From Apium graveolens (Eukaryota > Streptophyta > Magnoliopsida > Apiales > Apiaceae), in NCBI RefSeq assembly GCF_009905375.1, contig NC_133649.1, forward strand, positions 225,143,275-225,207,274: 64,000 nt of DNA, in the 5' to 3' direction. Both the position numbers and the translations under genes were made by a program. The notes under the pieces are model-generated. The model was not told where the DNA came from. It ran no database searches and worked only from the letters and a program-made list of their open reading frames with translations. Positions 30,563-44,500 of the stretch are shown here, piece after piece (the stretch's first letter is position 1; the number at the start of each line of letters is the position of its first letter).

Positions 30563-30574
30563 GCTCTGATACCA
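30563..30574 (-). other. Primer binding site of element D (initiator-Met tRNA)
   Basis: - strand TGGTATCAGAGC one base inside the 5' LTR. Confidence 0.92.
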
Positions 30575-30575
30575 T

Positions 30576-32265
30576 TGAAGGGTTTTTAGCACATAAACAC
30601 AGCGAAAACGTAAATTTAAATCTTAAAAAAAACCGAAACCCTCAATAATATTTAATTCGTAATTCAGTATGTTTACCTTAAGAAGCTTTACGTTAATGGA
30701 AAGATGGAGGTCTTTAATGGCGATCCAAAAACGATGAACGGAGATCGTTAGCAGCTACTCCTCAAGTGTGAAGCACTCCGCTGGTATCCACCAAGAAAAT
30801 GATGTAATGAAGGAGGAGGAGATGGAGAGAATTAGGATTTTGTAAATCTTTTTGGTTGAGACAAAAATTGGGTTTATAATAGTATATTTATAGGCAAAAT
30901 TTTCAGCTGAAAATTTTCCCATAAAATATTATTATTATTAACCCTTTATTATTCTCACTAATAATTAAAACACCTTTTAATTATTAATCCTTTTTCTAAA
31001 CTCTTTAGAAATAATTCTCTCACTTGATTTAATTTCCAAAAATTAAATTCTTAATTAATAATATTAAGAACCTTTTCTTAATTAATTTATAATCAATTAA
31101 ATCTCATTTAATCAATTATTAAATTTGCCAATTAATTATTTATTTCATAAATAAATAATTATCAGCCATTATTAATTAATTCCTCCACCATTAAATCATT
31201 CTCTTTTATGGTGTGACCCTGTAGGTTCAATTTTAAGCAGGTAGTAGAAATAAATAATAATAAAACTATTTTATCATTATTTATATAAATTCTCTAATTC
31301 ATTAAATATGATTAATTAATTAATCATATTTATTCTACATCGTGAGGGATACTTCTCAGTATATCGCGACTATCCGGATAATACGAATTCACTACTTAGA
31401 ATACCAAGAACCTATTCAGTGAGTAGTTACCGTGCAATTAATTCCTTCTACCGTGCAATGTCACGATTAAATACAAGGCATGGAACTTGTGTCAAGCCTA
31501 TCTTATTTAATCACTTGCTTTCCCATTCACTATGCTTAGTTCTATTTAATGTAAATTAGAAACTCCTTTCTAATTTCATTCACTCTGGCCAGAGATTCCC
31601 GAACTAACATAAGTGGATCAGCATTGAACATTCTCTTCCTACACTGGAAGGGGTAGATCCTTTATTGATCATACACTATCTTCGTGTACAAATTTCTATA
31701 CCCAGTAGAGCCCTTATAATTGTCCCTTGAGACTAAGAACTAAACCAAAGCATAGTTCAGTGTACACAAGATGACTGTGATGACCTCAAGTCTAAGGATA
31801 CTTGTACAACTATCACTATGTGAACAACTGCTGACACGTGAGTGAACTCCATCAGTTATTCAGTTGTGTGAGTCATGTTCAGTGAACTTATTCTATAATA
31901 AGCACCTACATACTAGCTATAGTGTCACCACACAAATGTCTATGAGAACAGACATCCTTCATAATGAAGCAAATATAGTATGTACCGATCTTTGCGGATT
32001 ATTAATTACCAGTTAGTAATTCTACGACTAGGAACTATTTAAGTTTAGAGTTATCATCTTTTAGGTCTCATTATTATGATCTCATCACAATCCATAAAAA
32101 GCTTTACTCTAAACTGTGGTATATCTTATTTAAACATTTAAATAGATAGAGCCCGCAATAAAAACAAAACAAGCCTTTTATTAATATCAATGAAATCAAA
32201 ACAGATTACATAAAAGTTATTCCTAAATCCTCATACATGATTGGACTTAGGATATATCTCTTTCA
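30576..32265 (-). repeat. Element D 5' LTR
   Basis: Partner of 23934-25641. - strand TATA box at about 30885-30892. Right end TTTCA is followed by the duplication GTTCT. Confidence 0.93.
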
Positions 32266-32581
32266 GTTCTAAACCTCTATATTCACTATCGCTTCAATAG
32301 AGATTAACACGCTATCTTATAAGTTCGTGATGCTCATAAGACAAATAAGCACAACCAATACTAGGATATCATACAATCACCACACACTAAGATATCGAAA
32401 TAAATTAACTATTGAAATCCATAAGTACTTCGATAGAAAATACCCTATTTTTTCTATTTTCTATTTTTTTATGTTTTCTTCTGGTTTTTCTTCCTTATGT
32501 CTTCTACTAATGTACATAAGCTTGGGTTGCCTCCCAAGAAATGCTTGGTTTACGTCGCTAGCTTGACGTAGAATTCCGAGA
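32266..32581 (-). repeat. Element C 3' LTR inner remnant and post-pol junction
   Basis: 32266-32427 continues the 3' LTR (equivalent to about 52529-52687 of the other LTR). At 32428 the match ends, and Athila post-integrase sequence follows (GGGTTGCCTCCCAAG near 32523). About 670 bp of the LTR, the polypurine tract and any env-like region are deleted. Confidence 0.75.
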
Positions 32582-33814
32582 TTAAGTTGATAATCGAATG
32601 GCACTAACCACCTCACGGTTTGCCGTATTTCCATAATAATGCTTCAAACGCTGTTCATTCACCTTGAATACTTGGCCTGGATCATTCTCAAAAATTCCCA
32701 CCGCTCCATGTGGAAACACAGTTTTGACAACAAACGGCCATGACCATCTCGACTTCAATTTTCCAGGAAAAAGACGGAGACGAGAGTTAAACAAAAGAAC
32801 TTGTTACCCCGACACAAATGATTTGAGCACTAGACCCCTATCATGCCACCTCTTGACTTTCTCCTTATACATTTTGTTGTTATCATACGTTTGAAGTCGA
32901 AACTCATCAAGTTCATTCCATTGAAGCATCCTTTTCTTACCAGCTGCTTCCATATCAAGGTTCAATTTCTTCAAAGCCCAATATGCCTTGTGCTCTAGCT
33001 TCACCTGCAAATGACATCCCTTACCATAAACCAATTGAAACAGAGACATACCTGGCGGAGTCTTGAATGTTGTTTGATACGTCCAAACAGCTTCATCCAG
33101 CTTCAAAGACCAATCATTTCTCAATGGACATACAACTTTCTCCAAAATTCGCTTGACTTCTCTGTTAGATATCTCAACTTGACCATTAGTCTGAGGATGG
33201 TAGGCTGTAGCAATGCGATGATTCACATTATAGCTCTGCATTATAGCAGTGAACTTGCGATTGCAGAAATGCGATCCCTCGTCACTAATTATGAATCTTG
33301 GAGTTCCAAATCTTGTGAATATCTGCTTGTGAAGAAAATTTAGCACTACCTTCACATCATTTGTCGGCAAAACTTTAACTTCCACCCATTTCAACACATA
33401 ATCAACCGCCAACAAGATATACTGACTATTGCAAGATGAGACAAATGGTTCCATGAAGTCAATCCCATAACCATCGAAGACCTCAACCTCGAGAAGCACA
33501 TTAAGAGGCATCTCATCCCTCTTGGACATATTACCAACACGCTGGAAGTGATCACACTTGAAAACGAAATGATGCGCATCCTTAAACAATGTAGGCCAGA
33601 AGAATCCTGCTTGAAGGATACGAGTTGCTGTCTTTTCTCCACCATAGTATCCTCCATAAACAGTCGAATGACAGTCTCGAAAGATACCCTCCGTCTCGCT
33701 ATACGGAATACATCTCCTGATGATTTGGTTAGCTCCTTGCTGAAATAAAAATGGCTCATCCTTCATGTACCACTTTACTTCATGAACAAACTTCTTCCTT
33801 TGAGCAGAAGTCAA
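32582..33814 (-). pseudogene. Element C (Athila) integrase
   Basis: The frame 33814-32804 holds the integrase, and 32794-32582 holds its C-terminal end after a TAA. The catalytic triad is present: Y-G-I-D, I-S-D-E-G and H-P-Q-T-N-G-Q-V-E. The zinc-binding region is damaged: a G-G-Y-Y-G-G where relatives have His, and C-D-H-F where relatives have C-x-x-C. The C-terminal segment with [12 protein letters not shown] is typical of Athila. Overlap with the upstream frame shows a frameshift near 33800. Confidence 0.85.
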
Positions 33815-35746
33815 GAGGCATAATGTTGCTCACAGGGTAGTTCACAATGTCTGCAAACCACGGTTCTTCTTCTAGCACCCCAAATAACTGTTCATCGGGA
33901 AAAGACTCATTTATCAAGGTCTTGTCATGTGAAGCTGTACTTGGATCTTCTAAACGAGAGAGATGATCAGCAACTTGATTCTCAGTACCTTTCCTATCCT
34001 TGATCTCCAACTCAAACTCCTGAAGTAAAAGAACCCATTGAATCAGTCTAGGCTTCGAGTCCTTCATCGAGACAAGATAGCGAATTGCAGCGTGATCAGT
34101 AAACACTATCACCTTTGTCCCAAGCAAATAAGTATAAAACTTCTCAAAACCGTAGACAATAGCCAATGGCTCCTTCTAAGTAGTAGTATAGTTCGGTTGA
34201 GCACCATTGAGGGTCTTACTAGCATAGTAGACCACATAAAATATATTGTTCTTCCTTTTCCCAAGAACTGCTCCAACTGCATAGTCACTTGCATCGCAAA
34301 TCATTTCAAAAGGCTCATTCCAATCAGGTGCAGTTATGACAGGTGTGGTAATCAAGCTCTTCTTTAAGATCTCAAAAGCAGCTCGACACTCATCATCAAA
34401 CTTGAATGGGACATCTTTCTCCAATAAATTGCATAATGGTTTAGAGATTTTAGAGAAGTTCTTGATGAACCGTCTATAGAAGCCCGCATGACCAAGGAAA
34501 CTGTGGATCACCTTAATAGAAATTGGTGGAGGGAGGTTTGCAATGACCCCCACCTTGGCTTTGTCCACTTCAAGACCTTTACTAGAGACCATGTGCCCAT
34601 GAATGATGCCCTATTGCACCTTAAAGTGACATTTCTCCCAGTTGAGAACCAGATTGGTCTCAACACACCTTTTAAGAACTGCCCAAGATTTTGCAAGCAC
34701 TCGTCAAAAGAATCCCCGAACACAGAAAAATCATCCATGAACACCTCCATATTCTGACCATTCATGTCAGAGAAGATAACCATCATGTATCTCTGAAATA
34801 TAGCCGGTGCACCACACAACCCAAAAGAAACTCTTCTGAAGGCAAAAGTACCAAATAGACAAGTGAAGATAGTCTTTTCCTGATCTTCTAGAGCGATGCA
34901 TATCAGATTATAACCCGAATAGCCATCCAGGATATAATGGTATTCATGCCCAGCCAACCTATCAAGCATCTTATCAATAAAGGGAGGAGGGAAGTGATCC
35001 TTCCTTGTGGCTTTGTTCATCTTCCTATAATCCATGCAAACTCTCCACCCCGTGACTGTTCGAGTAGGAATGAGTTTATTCTTCTCATTAGCAACCACGA
35101 TAATGCCTCCTTTCTTCGGCACACACTGAATTGGGCTCACCCAAGAACTGTCAGAAATAGGATAAATGATGCCTGCATCTTGTCACTTAAGAATTTCTTT
35201 CTTCATGATCGGATTTAGCCTTCTTTGTTGCTCAACAGTCGGCTTACTTCCTTCCTCTAGCAGAATTTTATGCATGCAATAAGATGGGCCGATTTCCTTG
35301 ATATCTGCTATAGTCCATCCAATTACCAATTTGAACTCTATCAGAATTCTCAAGAGTTTTTCCTCATCACTACCTGAAAGGTCAGATGCAATAATAATAG
35401 GCAAAGTAGATGTGTCACCTAAAAAAGCATGCCTCAAGTGTTCAGGCAAAGGTTTAAGCTCGAGTCTAGGAGCTTCCTCAATAGATGGCTTGAGACGCCC
35501 CTCAGCATTTTTGAGTTCTGACATTCTAAGAGATTTAAAAGGCATATTCAGCCTTCGCTTCCAAGGAGAAGCATTCAAATACTGCAACTGCTCATCACAT
35601 TCATCATCTTCACTATATGAAATTCCCATCAAGGCCTTCTCTAAGGCATCATACCTTAGCATTTGATCAAGTTCTGAAGTAACCACAGAATAGACCAATT
35701 CCACTTTTAAGCAATCCTCATTATCAGTATGGAATTTCATGACATT
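33780..35746 (-). pseudogene. Element C (Athila) reverse transcriptase and RNase H
   Basis: Pieces at 35740-35183 (pre-RT), 35140-34508 (RT fingers/palm), 34592-34176 and 34166-33780 (RT thumb, RNase H). Motifs include L-D-G-Y-S-G-Y-N, F-G-L-C-G-A-P-A-I-F and F-M-D-D at about 34730-34741, the usual Athila variant of the Y-x-D-D box. An RNase H region follows with [11 protein letters not shown]. Lesions are a TGA at about 35182 in place of a conserved Trp, a frameshift near 34690 and a TAG at about 34178. Upstream it is cut from the protease by the solo LTR E. Confidence 0.88.
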
Positions 35747-35751
35747 GAATA

Positions 35752-38700
35752 TGTAACGCCCCCAAATCCGGGGTCAGAGGATTTGGTCATCACTGTAAAA
35801 CCTCAATCCAAATTAACCTGTTAAATCGAAAAGAAAATGCCAGCGGAAGATATTTATCATTTATGACCCCAAACTAATCCAAGATCTTTTAAGGTTACAG
35901 TTCTAGAAACAAGATATCCAAATTCCACAAATAAATTTTCCCTTTCTTTTAAAACTCTTTTCAACAAATTACAATCTCAAAACTTAACCCGCTAGTATAA
36001 CTTCGAAAAGAAGTATACTAGACCCAACTATAAAATAACTCAAGTATAATATAATATAATATAAAAAACTTTACACAAAAGAACTTACACTAGTTCGCAA
36101 ACCCTGGACCAACCACCTTCCAAAAGCTTCTTCTTTGCTTCCTTGAATTACGCAGCTAAACAGCGCAAGTTAATCCTTACTGGAGATTCAATTTGAAAAC
36201 AGGAAAGTATGAGCGGAATAAATGCTCTGCAAGATCATTATAGCAATTATAGGGTCATTTTGATATAAAACCAACATCTGCAATAGCGCAGAAAAATTTT
36301 AAAATCATAATTGCTGAAACAGAAATTTTATTGAAGAATCGGATAATTATTTCTCACTGTATTCAAAAATCTTTTTAATATTTTAGAGCGAAGTGCTTCA
36401 GCAATACTTTGAATGTTGACGAGAATAAAACTCGTAAAACAGTGTTTACGGAAATATCGTAAACAACAATAACAAGAATGATTATGGATTGAATCATAGA
36501 CTTTATTCAAAACCGAACTCTTGATATTAATACTCATGTTGTTATCATATCAAACTACATATCAATATGAACTTTGATGCTCACAACATCCCATACTGAA
36601 GTCAACATTAATCATCTATACTAATACCACCTTTGATATTTAACAACAACCTAAATATCCATATCAAGCAGAAACTTAATCAACACAGAATTTTACCTTT
36701 TATCCAGAACATAAACAGTTGATAAATCATTTATTTATGAATATCAAAAAAAATGATATGATAATTTAGATTGTGATCATTCTCCGACAGACGTACTATC
36801 ACACGCTGATCAGCCCGTGTGATAGCACTAGGTCATGATTTGTAAAAACATATCCCCGAAACACGAGTACTCAAATAAAAAGGCAATATACCTGCTTGTG
36901 GAAAAAATTGTGTCATAATATTTCATATGACACTTAGAAATAGCCCTCGGCTGGACCGTCCATCCCGGTCACTTACGCAGTTATGATCCAATCTTAAAAC
37001 GTTTTATTGAGAGGGGTCATAATAATCGACACCCGAAATAATTTTATTTCCCCATTTACTTGGGTAGGAATATTCGCAACCATATCATCTTTGTCAAAAT
37101 CCAAAACATTGGTAAATCCAGTAATTTGATAAGTAAAATCACTTAGCTATTCTGAACATAGAATAACAGAAGAGTACTTGCATAAACAGAATCATTTAAT
37201 TCAGCGATATGTAAAACATTTATCTATTCCGAACTGAGAAAAGGGAAAGCAATACTTGCATAATGAGATTCAAAATAAATATCACTTGAACAATAAGTGA
37301 TGATAGGGATACTTGCCTTTGAGATTTAGTAGTTAGTTACACTCGCAATGATGCATCTATTCTGACATTCTGTCTCAAAACATCACCGTCCTTCTTTTCA
37401 ACACTTTACTGATATGCTGCTCCTGCGATTGCTAGAAGCCAGTTATTCAATACCATTCCATCTCATTCTTCCCAATGTCTTGCCCCGATCAACTCGAGCG
37501 ATCCGCATCGATAATTAAAAGATACAATTTTAATCGCCTAAATGATAATTACTCGACGAACTACGCGTCAAAATCCTATCATCTACCCATACGATAGCCC
37601 ACACATAAAGAAGACAGTCAAACACAGGACCATTGACCCACGTACACACGTAATTCATATAACACATAAGCACATAATCCACGTATCACATAATTCATAT
37701 CACATATGACTCGGTTCGTTAAAAAGTTCGACTCAGTACGTTTAAAACTGAAATCAGGTCAAAAATACTACTTATCGATCAATAATCGACTCAGAATGAC
37801 TCGTAAAACAAGTGACCTTTCAAAAAAAATAATTTGGGTCTCGAAAGTATTTTTAATGAAAGCAATATATTTTTCTGAGTCTAGACGTGTTCGTTTCGTA
37901 TTAAACGGACAAACGATCTATTTATTATGAATAAAATAAGAATAAATCAAAACAAATTATAAATAATTGAATCAAATTATGATTTTCAAAAATAATAAAA
38001 GATATTAATTTGAAATCGAAATAAATATTTTAGAAAAAATTTCAAAATAACATCTTTGTAACACGGACTTTTCCCGGGGTCATACCCCTCAAAATCAATT
38101 TCAAACCAACTCAATCCAACTGTACTCTAATAAAATCAATAAATTTAAAACACACAATAATTTATATTTGCACGTATAAACACGCTAGAAACGAAAAACA
38201 CGGCCAAAAGCGACTTCTACAAAAACTTCTAAAAATTATGAAATAAATATATAAACACTAACATTCTATAATATACACAAGTACGAAGGCAGAATTTCGG
38301 AATCGTTACCCAAAATAAATTCTGATTACCCCGAAGAGAATATTTGATGTCCGAAAAATATCTCCAGAAAAATCCGAAATTAATAGCCATAAACATAATC
38401 ACGTTGAGATGCCAGGTGGAGTAATCACCGCCTCCAAACTCTTTTTCTACGCCCCGAAAATAAATTAAAACGGAAAATATGCTCCACAAATTTTCTTCTC
38501 AAAATCTCAAAATATATATACCTATGCATAGGTATCGAAGCGTTGATCGTTTATATATATATAAATTGAAATTTGGATGAACGGTTTGTAAGATATGAAT
38601 TTTTGAAAATTAAAAGTATAAAAATATATACGACAGAGAGACAGATGAGAGAGAGGGGGAAGAAACTGTAACTAAACACAATAAAGAAAAGGAAAGGGGG

Positions 38701-40135
38701 GAGGGGTTAACACGCGGGTAAGGGGGGGTGTGGCACACGTTTTATTTTTTTGTTTTTTTTGTTTTTTGTTTTTTTTTCTTTTAACTAAAATTCAATACAA
38801 CATAATTAAAATTAGCCCAAAATTAATAAAAGGGGGAATAATATTTAATCAAATAAATATAAAATTTGTACCAAAATTTTCCAAAAATTACGAATATTTC
38901 AAAAATATGAAAATATAATATATTTGAAAGTGCCACGATTTAATAAAAATGAAAATATAATTTTTGTGCGGTTTGACGTCCCGATAGGGCCCGGTCCGAT
39001 AATTTTTATAAAACCGAAATATTTTCTAAAATTTTCGGAATATTTAAAAACTAATAAAATAACATTTTCATAATTTTTAAAACATTTATGAATTGTACAT
39101 CCGACCCGCATTTTACGATTTAATGAACAAACGTGCGGGTAAATATAATCCAAAAATTTTCCGAAATAATTTTAAAATTCTCTAAATATTCAAAACTTAA
39201 GAAAATATGAGTTTCATGATTTTTGAAACATTCTGGAATTTAAAACTGAATTTACACTTATATATCGTATCTAAAAATAGAATAATTAGCCGCTAAGTAA
39301 CTATAAAAATGATACAATTTAATACCAGATTTAGATAATTATGAAAACCAAACTTCTTATAAAACACCCTATACGAAAATAATGTAAAAATATCTCGTCT
39401 CTCGAGAATACGGGGTTTGTTGATTTATCGAAATGGTTATCGTACCGAAAATCTTGCGTCGGGCCGCACACGGGTCAAACCGTATTCCGGATCGAAAAAG
39501 TCAAAACACGGAAAATGTCCGGAATTACCAGATTAGGTCAGGAAAGAGTTTTCGGAAGAGTTCCGGGTTGTAAAAACGCAAAAACGATTGAGGTTGAACG
39601 ATTCCCGGCTTTATAAAATAATTTTATAATTATTCAGAAAATAATTATTAAATCTATAAATCCTTATAAAATCATATAACAATCCAAAAATTACCAGAAA
39701 AATACCATAATTATCTATACTTTATTCTGGACATATTAAAAATCAAAATACTTACACTTTATCACATATAAACACCCAAATATAAATATCAATCATCTAA
39801 TAATTCACTAAAACTTTCATAATAATCATATAATAATTATTTATTGATAAAAATAATTGCACAATATTTCCCGGATATTACAAACAATTTCAATTTACCG
39901 ATATCAATAAGATCGGCCTTCAAATAACTTTTGAAAATAATACATTTAAGTAAATATTTTCAGAAATTAACAAGGATCAATATAACACTTAACAATTAGC
40001 ACATAAATATTTAATAACACCAACTCATCAAACAGGAATAAAATATACATCATTTTATTCCTTCTAAATCATAAAAGCACATATATATATATTCAAATAA
40101 TAATTATAATAATTCTAAAAATACGGGATATTACA
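35752..40135 (-). mobile_element. Element E: 4.4-kb solo LTR of a Tekay/Del-like gypsy element
   Basis: A single LTR, 4384 bp, with ends TGTAACGCCCCC (35752) and GATATTACA (40135). Near-identical flanks are GAATA (35747-35751) and TAATA (40136-40140). No internal retrotransposon sequence is present, and Athila coding sequence continues on both sides. It is related in inverse orientation to the LTR at 41559-45246: both share, near 39590 and near 41840, a stretch around CCGGGAAT followed by AAAATAATTTTATAA-type sequence. It includes a poly-T stretch (38741-38781) next to a purine-rich stretch (38630-38710). Confidence 0.85.
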
Positions 40136-40140
40136 TAATA

Positions 40141-41558
40141 CATTAAAAGTGACATCCTGATCCAGTACTCGCATAGTGAGTTCACCCTTCTGCACATCAA
40201 TCAAGGTTCAGTTAGTAGCCAAGAATGGTCTTTCTAAGATTATGGGAATCTTTTTATCCTCCTTGAAATCAAGAATTACAGAGTCAGTAGGAAAGATGAG
40301 TTTGTCCACCTTGACCAAGACATCCTCCACAATGCCTCGTGGATATGTAATAGAACGATCGGCCAACTGCAAGGACAGGAAAATCCAACTTCTTGAAGAC
40401 AGGAAAAGGCATCAGATTGATGCTAGCTCCCAAATCACATAAAAACTTGTCGAACGACAAGTTTCCGATGGTGAAAGGAATAGTGAAGCTTTCAGGATCT
40501 TTAAGCTTTGGAGGCAACTTATGTGCAGCACAGCACTGCATTCCTCCGTGAGAGCAACCGTCTCGAAGTCATTGAGCTTCACTTTCCGATAGAGAATACC
40601 TTTCATAAACTTCACATAGCTAGGCATCTGTTCAAGAGCTTCAGTAAAAGGTATGTTGATGTGATATTTCTTGAACACCTCCAGAAACTTAGCAAACTGC
40701 TTATCCAACTTTTGCTTCTGCGGCCTCTTAGGAAAAGGAGGTGGAGGATATACCTGTTTTTCCCCTGTATTACCCTCAGGAGGAGTGTGTTCCACAGTTT
40801 TCTTCCTTGGTTCCACTTCTTCTTCCTTCTGCACTTCTTCTTCAGCCACATCTTCAGATTCTTGAACTTGAGCTTTTTCTTGACTTGCAACCTTCCCAGA
40901 CTTTAACGTAATTGTCTTAACCTGCTCTTTTGCTTCCTTATTTCCTGGAAATTCTGTGTCACTAGGGAGTGTTCTAGGTTGTCGATTCACCAAGGCATTG
41001 ACAATCTTCCTAATTTGATTCTCCAAGGTTTTAATAGAAACCGCTTGGCTCTTGCACATGAGTCTCAACTACTCCAATTTAGATTTTTCATTAGATTGTT
41101 GAAGTTAGAGTTGTTTTCTTGGTGCATACTGCGGTTGTTGAAAACCAGGAGGGTTAAATTACTTTGTTGCATACTGCTGATAAGGCTGTTGCACCGCATT
41201 CTGATTGTTACTCCAGCTGAAGTTAGGAAGATTGCGGTTGTTGGGATGAAAGGTGGTTGTAACTCGTTGTTGCGACCTCTGAAAGTTGCTCACGAACTGA
41301 GCCGACACAAATAGCACATTGCTCCTTCTTGTGCGTACCAGCACAAAGCTCACAGAAACTTGTAATCTGATTAACCCCATAATTAGCCAAAGAATCCACC
41401 TTCATCGTTAAAGCCTTAAGCTGAGCAGCTACAGCAGTAGCTGCATCCACCTCCAGAATTCCTGCTACCTTGCCTTGAGGTAGTCTCTGAGAAGGGTTCT
41501 GGTATTCATTAGCAGCCATCAATTCAATCAACTCATAAGCTTCATCGTAGCTCTAGAC
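40141..41558 (-). pseudogene. Element C (Athila) gag C-terminal part and protease
   Basis: Frames 41531-41159 and 41068-40412 hold the gag end. They include C-E-L-C-A-G-T-H-K-K-E-Q-C, a zinc-knuckle-like segment, a Glu-rich linker and the Athila blocks P-P-P-P-F-P and K-L-D-K-Q-F-A-K-F-L. The protease lies in 40541-40284 with [11 protein letters not shown] containing the active-site Asp. Several frameshifts are present. It is bounded on the left by solo LTR E and on the right by element F. Confidence 0.85.
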
Positions 41559-44500
41559 TGTAATATTCGGGGTATATCGTGTAATAATTTTTATCAATAA
41601 ATGATTATTATGTGATTATTATATGATTATTATGTGAATTTTTATGAATTATTTGATGATTGATAATAATAGTTGGATGTTTATAATGATAAAATGTGAG
41701 TATATTAATTTTATTATGTCCAGAATAAAATATAGATAATTATGGTATTTTCTTGGTAATTTTTGGAATGTTATATGATTTTATTATGATTTATGAATTT
41801 ATTAATTATTTTCTGAATAATTACGAAACTATTTTATAAAGCCGGGAATCATCCAACTTCAACCGTTTTACAACCCGAAACTCTTCTGAAAACTCCATCC
41901 TAACCTAATCTGATAATTCCGGACATTTTTCGTGTTTTGACTTTTTCGGTTCGGAGTACGGTTTGACCCGTACGCGTCCTGGCGCAAAAAAAATTATACG
42001 ATTATCATTTCGATAGATCAATAAACCCCGTATTCTCAAGAGACGGGATATTATTACATTATTTTCGTATAAAGTGTTTTACTAGAAGCCCGGTTTGGAT
42101 AATTATCCAATACGGGTATCAAATCGGATCATTTTTGCAGTTACATAGCGGCTAAGTAAATTAATTATCCAATACGGGTATCAAATCAGATTGTTTTTGC
42201 AGTTACTTAGCGGCTAAGTAACTAATTTATCGATCCAACATGAACCAATATTCCATAAATATAAATAGCCTATTTGTTATCTTATTTTATTCGTATAATC
42301 ATAATCAGTCAGTTAAAACCGATAAAATACAGAGAAAACCCTAATTATTCCTTACATTCTTGAAAATCAAACTCACAAACAAAGGCGTTATCGAACTCCG
42401 ATTCGGGCGTGCCATATATCAAATCGAAGCTCTCAAAAAGTACTTTATGAATCAATCAACCATTTTAGTGCAGAAATCATGGTGATTTTTTTATTTATTA
42501 TTTATTTTAATTCGAATTATTTGATAATTAAAATATGAATTTTTGTTCTTGATGTTGTTTGTGTGATTTGATGCTAGAATCATGTACATCTTTTCTTCCT
42601 GGTCATTTTGGTATATTATATGACTAATTTGGGGTTCAATAACATATAGAAAATTGAGTTTGATTCTCGAATTAACAAAATTAGGGTTTATAGCTTTGAA
42701 TATTGTTAATTGAAATTTAGGTGTTTCTTTGTTAGGGGTTATTAGTTAAAATTAATGTTACCAATGTATAGATCGTCCAAAAATGAGTCGATTGGTATAT
42801 AGGTAGTGAACAGACGATAACGAAAAAGGGATGATCGGAAAATTGGGTGTGGCGGCGTTGGAAAATTTGACGGGATTTTTCGGCCAAACGTCGTGGTTGT
42901 GTTGATTCTGACTGCATATGTGTGTTACTGTAAAGAAATAGATCATACGCTATTGATTTGAGTGAATTCTGGGTAGCTTTTCATTCGCCGGAAAAGCTTG
43001 GTGGCCGTCGTTAATGGCGGCCGGCCACCGGAGACGGCGAGAAGAGGAAGATGATGGCAAATAATAGTTTAGCCATCGTTCTTTCCTCTCTTTTGCAAAT
43101 TAATCCCTGTTATTTCAAAAACTTCAATTTTTGTATTCCTATTTTAAAATCTTTCAAAATTTATATTTCTATTTATATTAATTTCAGAAAATTATTTTAA
43201 TTATTTAAAAATCCAAAATTCATTATTTAATTATTCTGAAAATTATTTTTAATTCTAAAATAAATCTTAACTAATTAATTAATTTTAGTTTATAATTAAT
43301 TATTTAATTGGTCAATTAATTTAAATATTAATTGATTAATTAATTTAATTTGTTATTAATTAATTTTAATTGGTTATTTAATTAGATTTAATTATTTATT
43401 TTGATTCAAAAATTTCGAAAAATAGTTTTGAGCTTTAAAATATTATTTAAAATTATTTTCAAAGCTCGATAATTATTATAAAATTATTTTAAAGTCAGAT
43501 TCGGCAGTTCGAACTCTATTATTTAATTATAAAATGATCCGCAGACCCGTTTTAATTCTGAAAAATGTTTAATAATTCATATTAAATAGACGGTTCGTCC
43601 GTTTAATACGAAACGAACGCGTCCAGACTCAGAAAAATATTATGCTTCCATTAAAAATACTTTTAAGACATGAAATCTTTCGTTTCGAAAGGTCGCTTAA
43701 TTTTGTAAACGTTTCTGAGTCAGGTAATTATCGTAAAATTGTATTTCGACTCGATTTCAGTTTTGATCATACCGAGTCGAATGTTTTGACAAACTGAGTT
43801 ATATGTTATATGAAATATGTGATACATGCCTTATGAGTTTATGTGTTATGTGAATTATGAGTCCTCCTATCTATTGAACTTTATATGATTAAAGATGATC
43901 CTTATCTGTTTTATCAGGAGGGTAGACGATAAGGATAAGCGTATATACTAGACAATTATATATTGTCAGTTAATTGAATGGTATCTCTTATGATAGATAC
44001 ACATAGTGCGAGGCATTCAAAGCCAGACAGGGATTATAAAAGTAAAGCATGATTACGTATAGTAATGAAACGAGTGGAGTCAGAATAGAGATAAACCTGA
44101 AATGGTGAATGATAAGAAAGGTCAAGTGGTCTGTCAATGGAAATGCAGATACATCAGGACTGAGTGATTTGGCGGATAGTTAAAGATCAAAGGATTATGA
44201 ATTGAGGCAAGTATTCCTAAACCTTCTTATGATATATTACAAATACTTCATTTTTATTCTAAGTTCAGAATATTTAAATATTTTTATATTTCGCTGTAAT
44301 TACTCTTATTTATGCAAGTACCTTTTGATCTTGTTCCTTGATTATCGATTAATCTCTTGAGAAAATACCCATTATTTCGGGTTATTTGCGAACCCTGAAT
44401 CGGGATGTTTTGAAATCAAAGTGATTCGACATCAAAATACTCAACGGAATGGATGGTTACGATGAGGGCCAGGAATGAGCTGGACCCTAAGGGCTAAAGA

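Larger units (their letters stand above)
23934..32265 (-). mobile_element. Element D: Ty1/copia element on the - strand, internally deleted
   Basis: Two long LTRs (23934-25641, 1708 bp; 30576-32265, 1690 bp) are flanked by an exact duplication GTTCT (23929-23933 and 32266-32270). A - strand initiator-Met primer site and a polypurine tract are present. The pol fragments are protease, integrase, RT and part of RNase H. Gag is nearly missing. The leader between primer site and gag is unusually long (about 1.9 kb). The deletions make it non-autonomous. Lineage within copia was not assigned. Confidence 0.93.

Noticed and set aside
23358..32427. Simple tandem duplication of the 52-kb region sequence
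   Set aside because: The repeat of 51954-52687 at the left is the partner LTR of element C, split by element D; the exact TATGC and GTTCT duplications prove nested insertion.
37706..38489. Possible small genes
   Set aside because: Inside the solo LTR; composition and lack of motifs argue against coding.
40508..40906. + strand open frame of 132 residues
   Set aside because: Shadow of the Athila gag/protease frame on the - strand.
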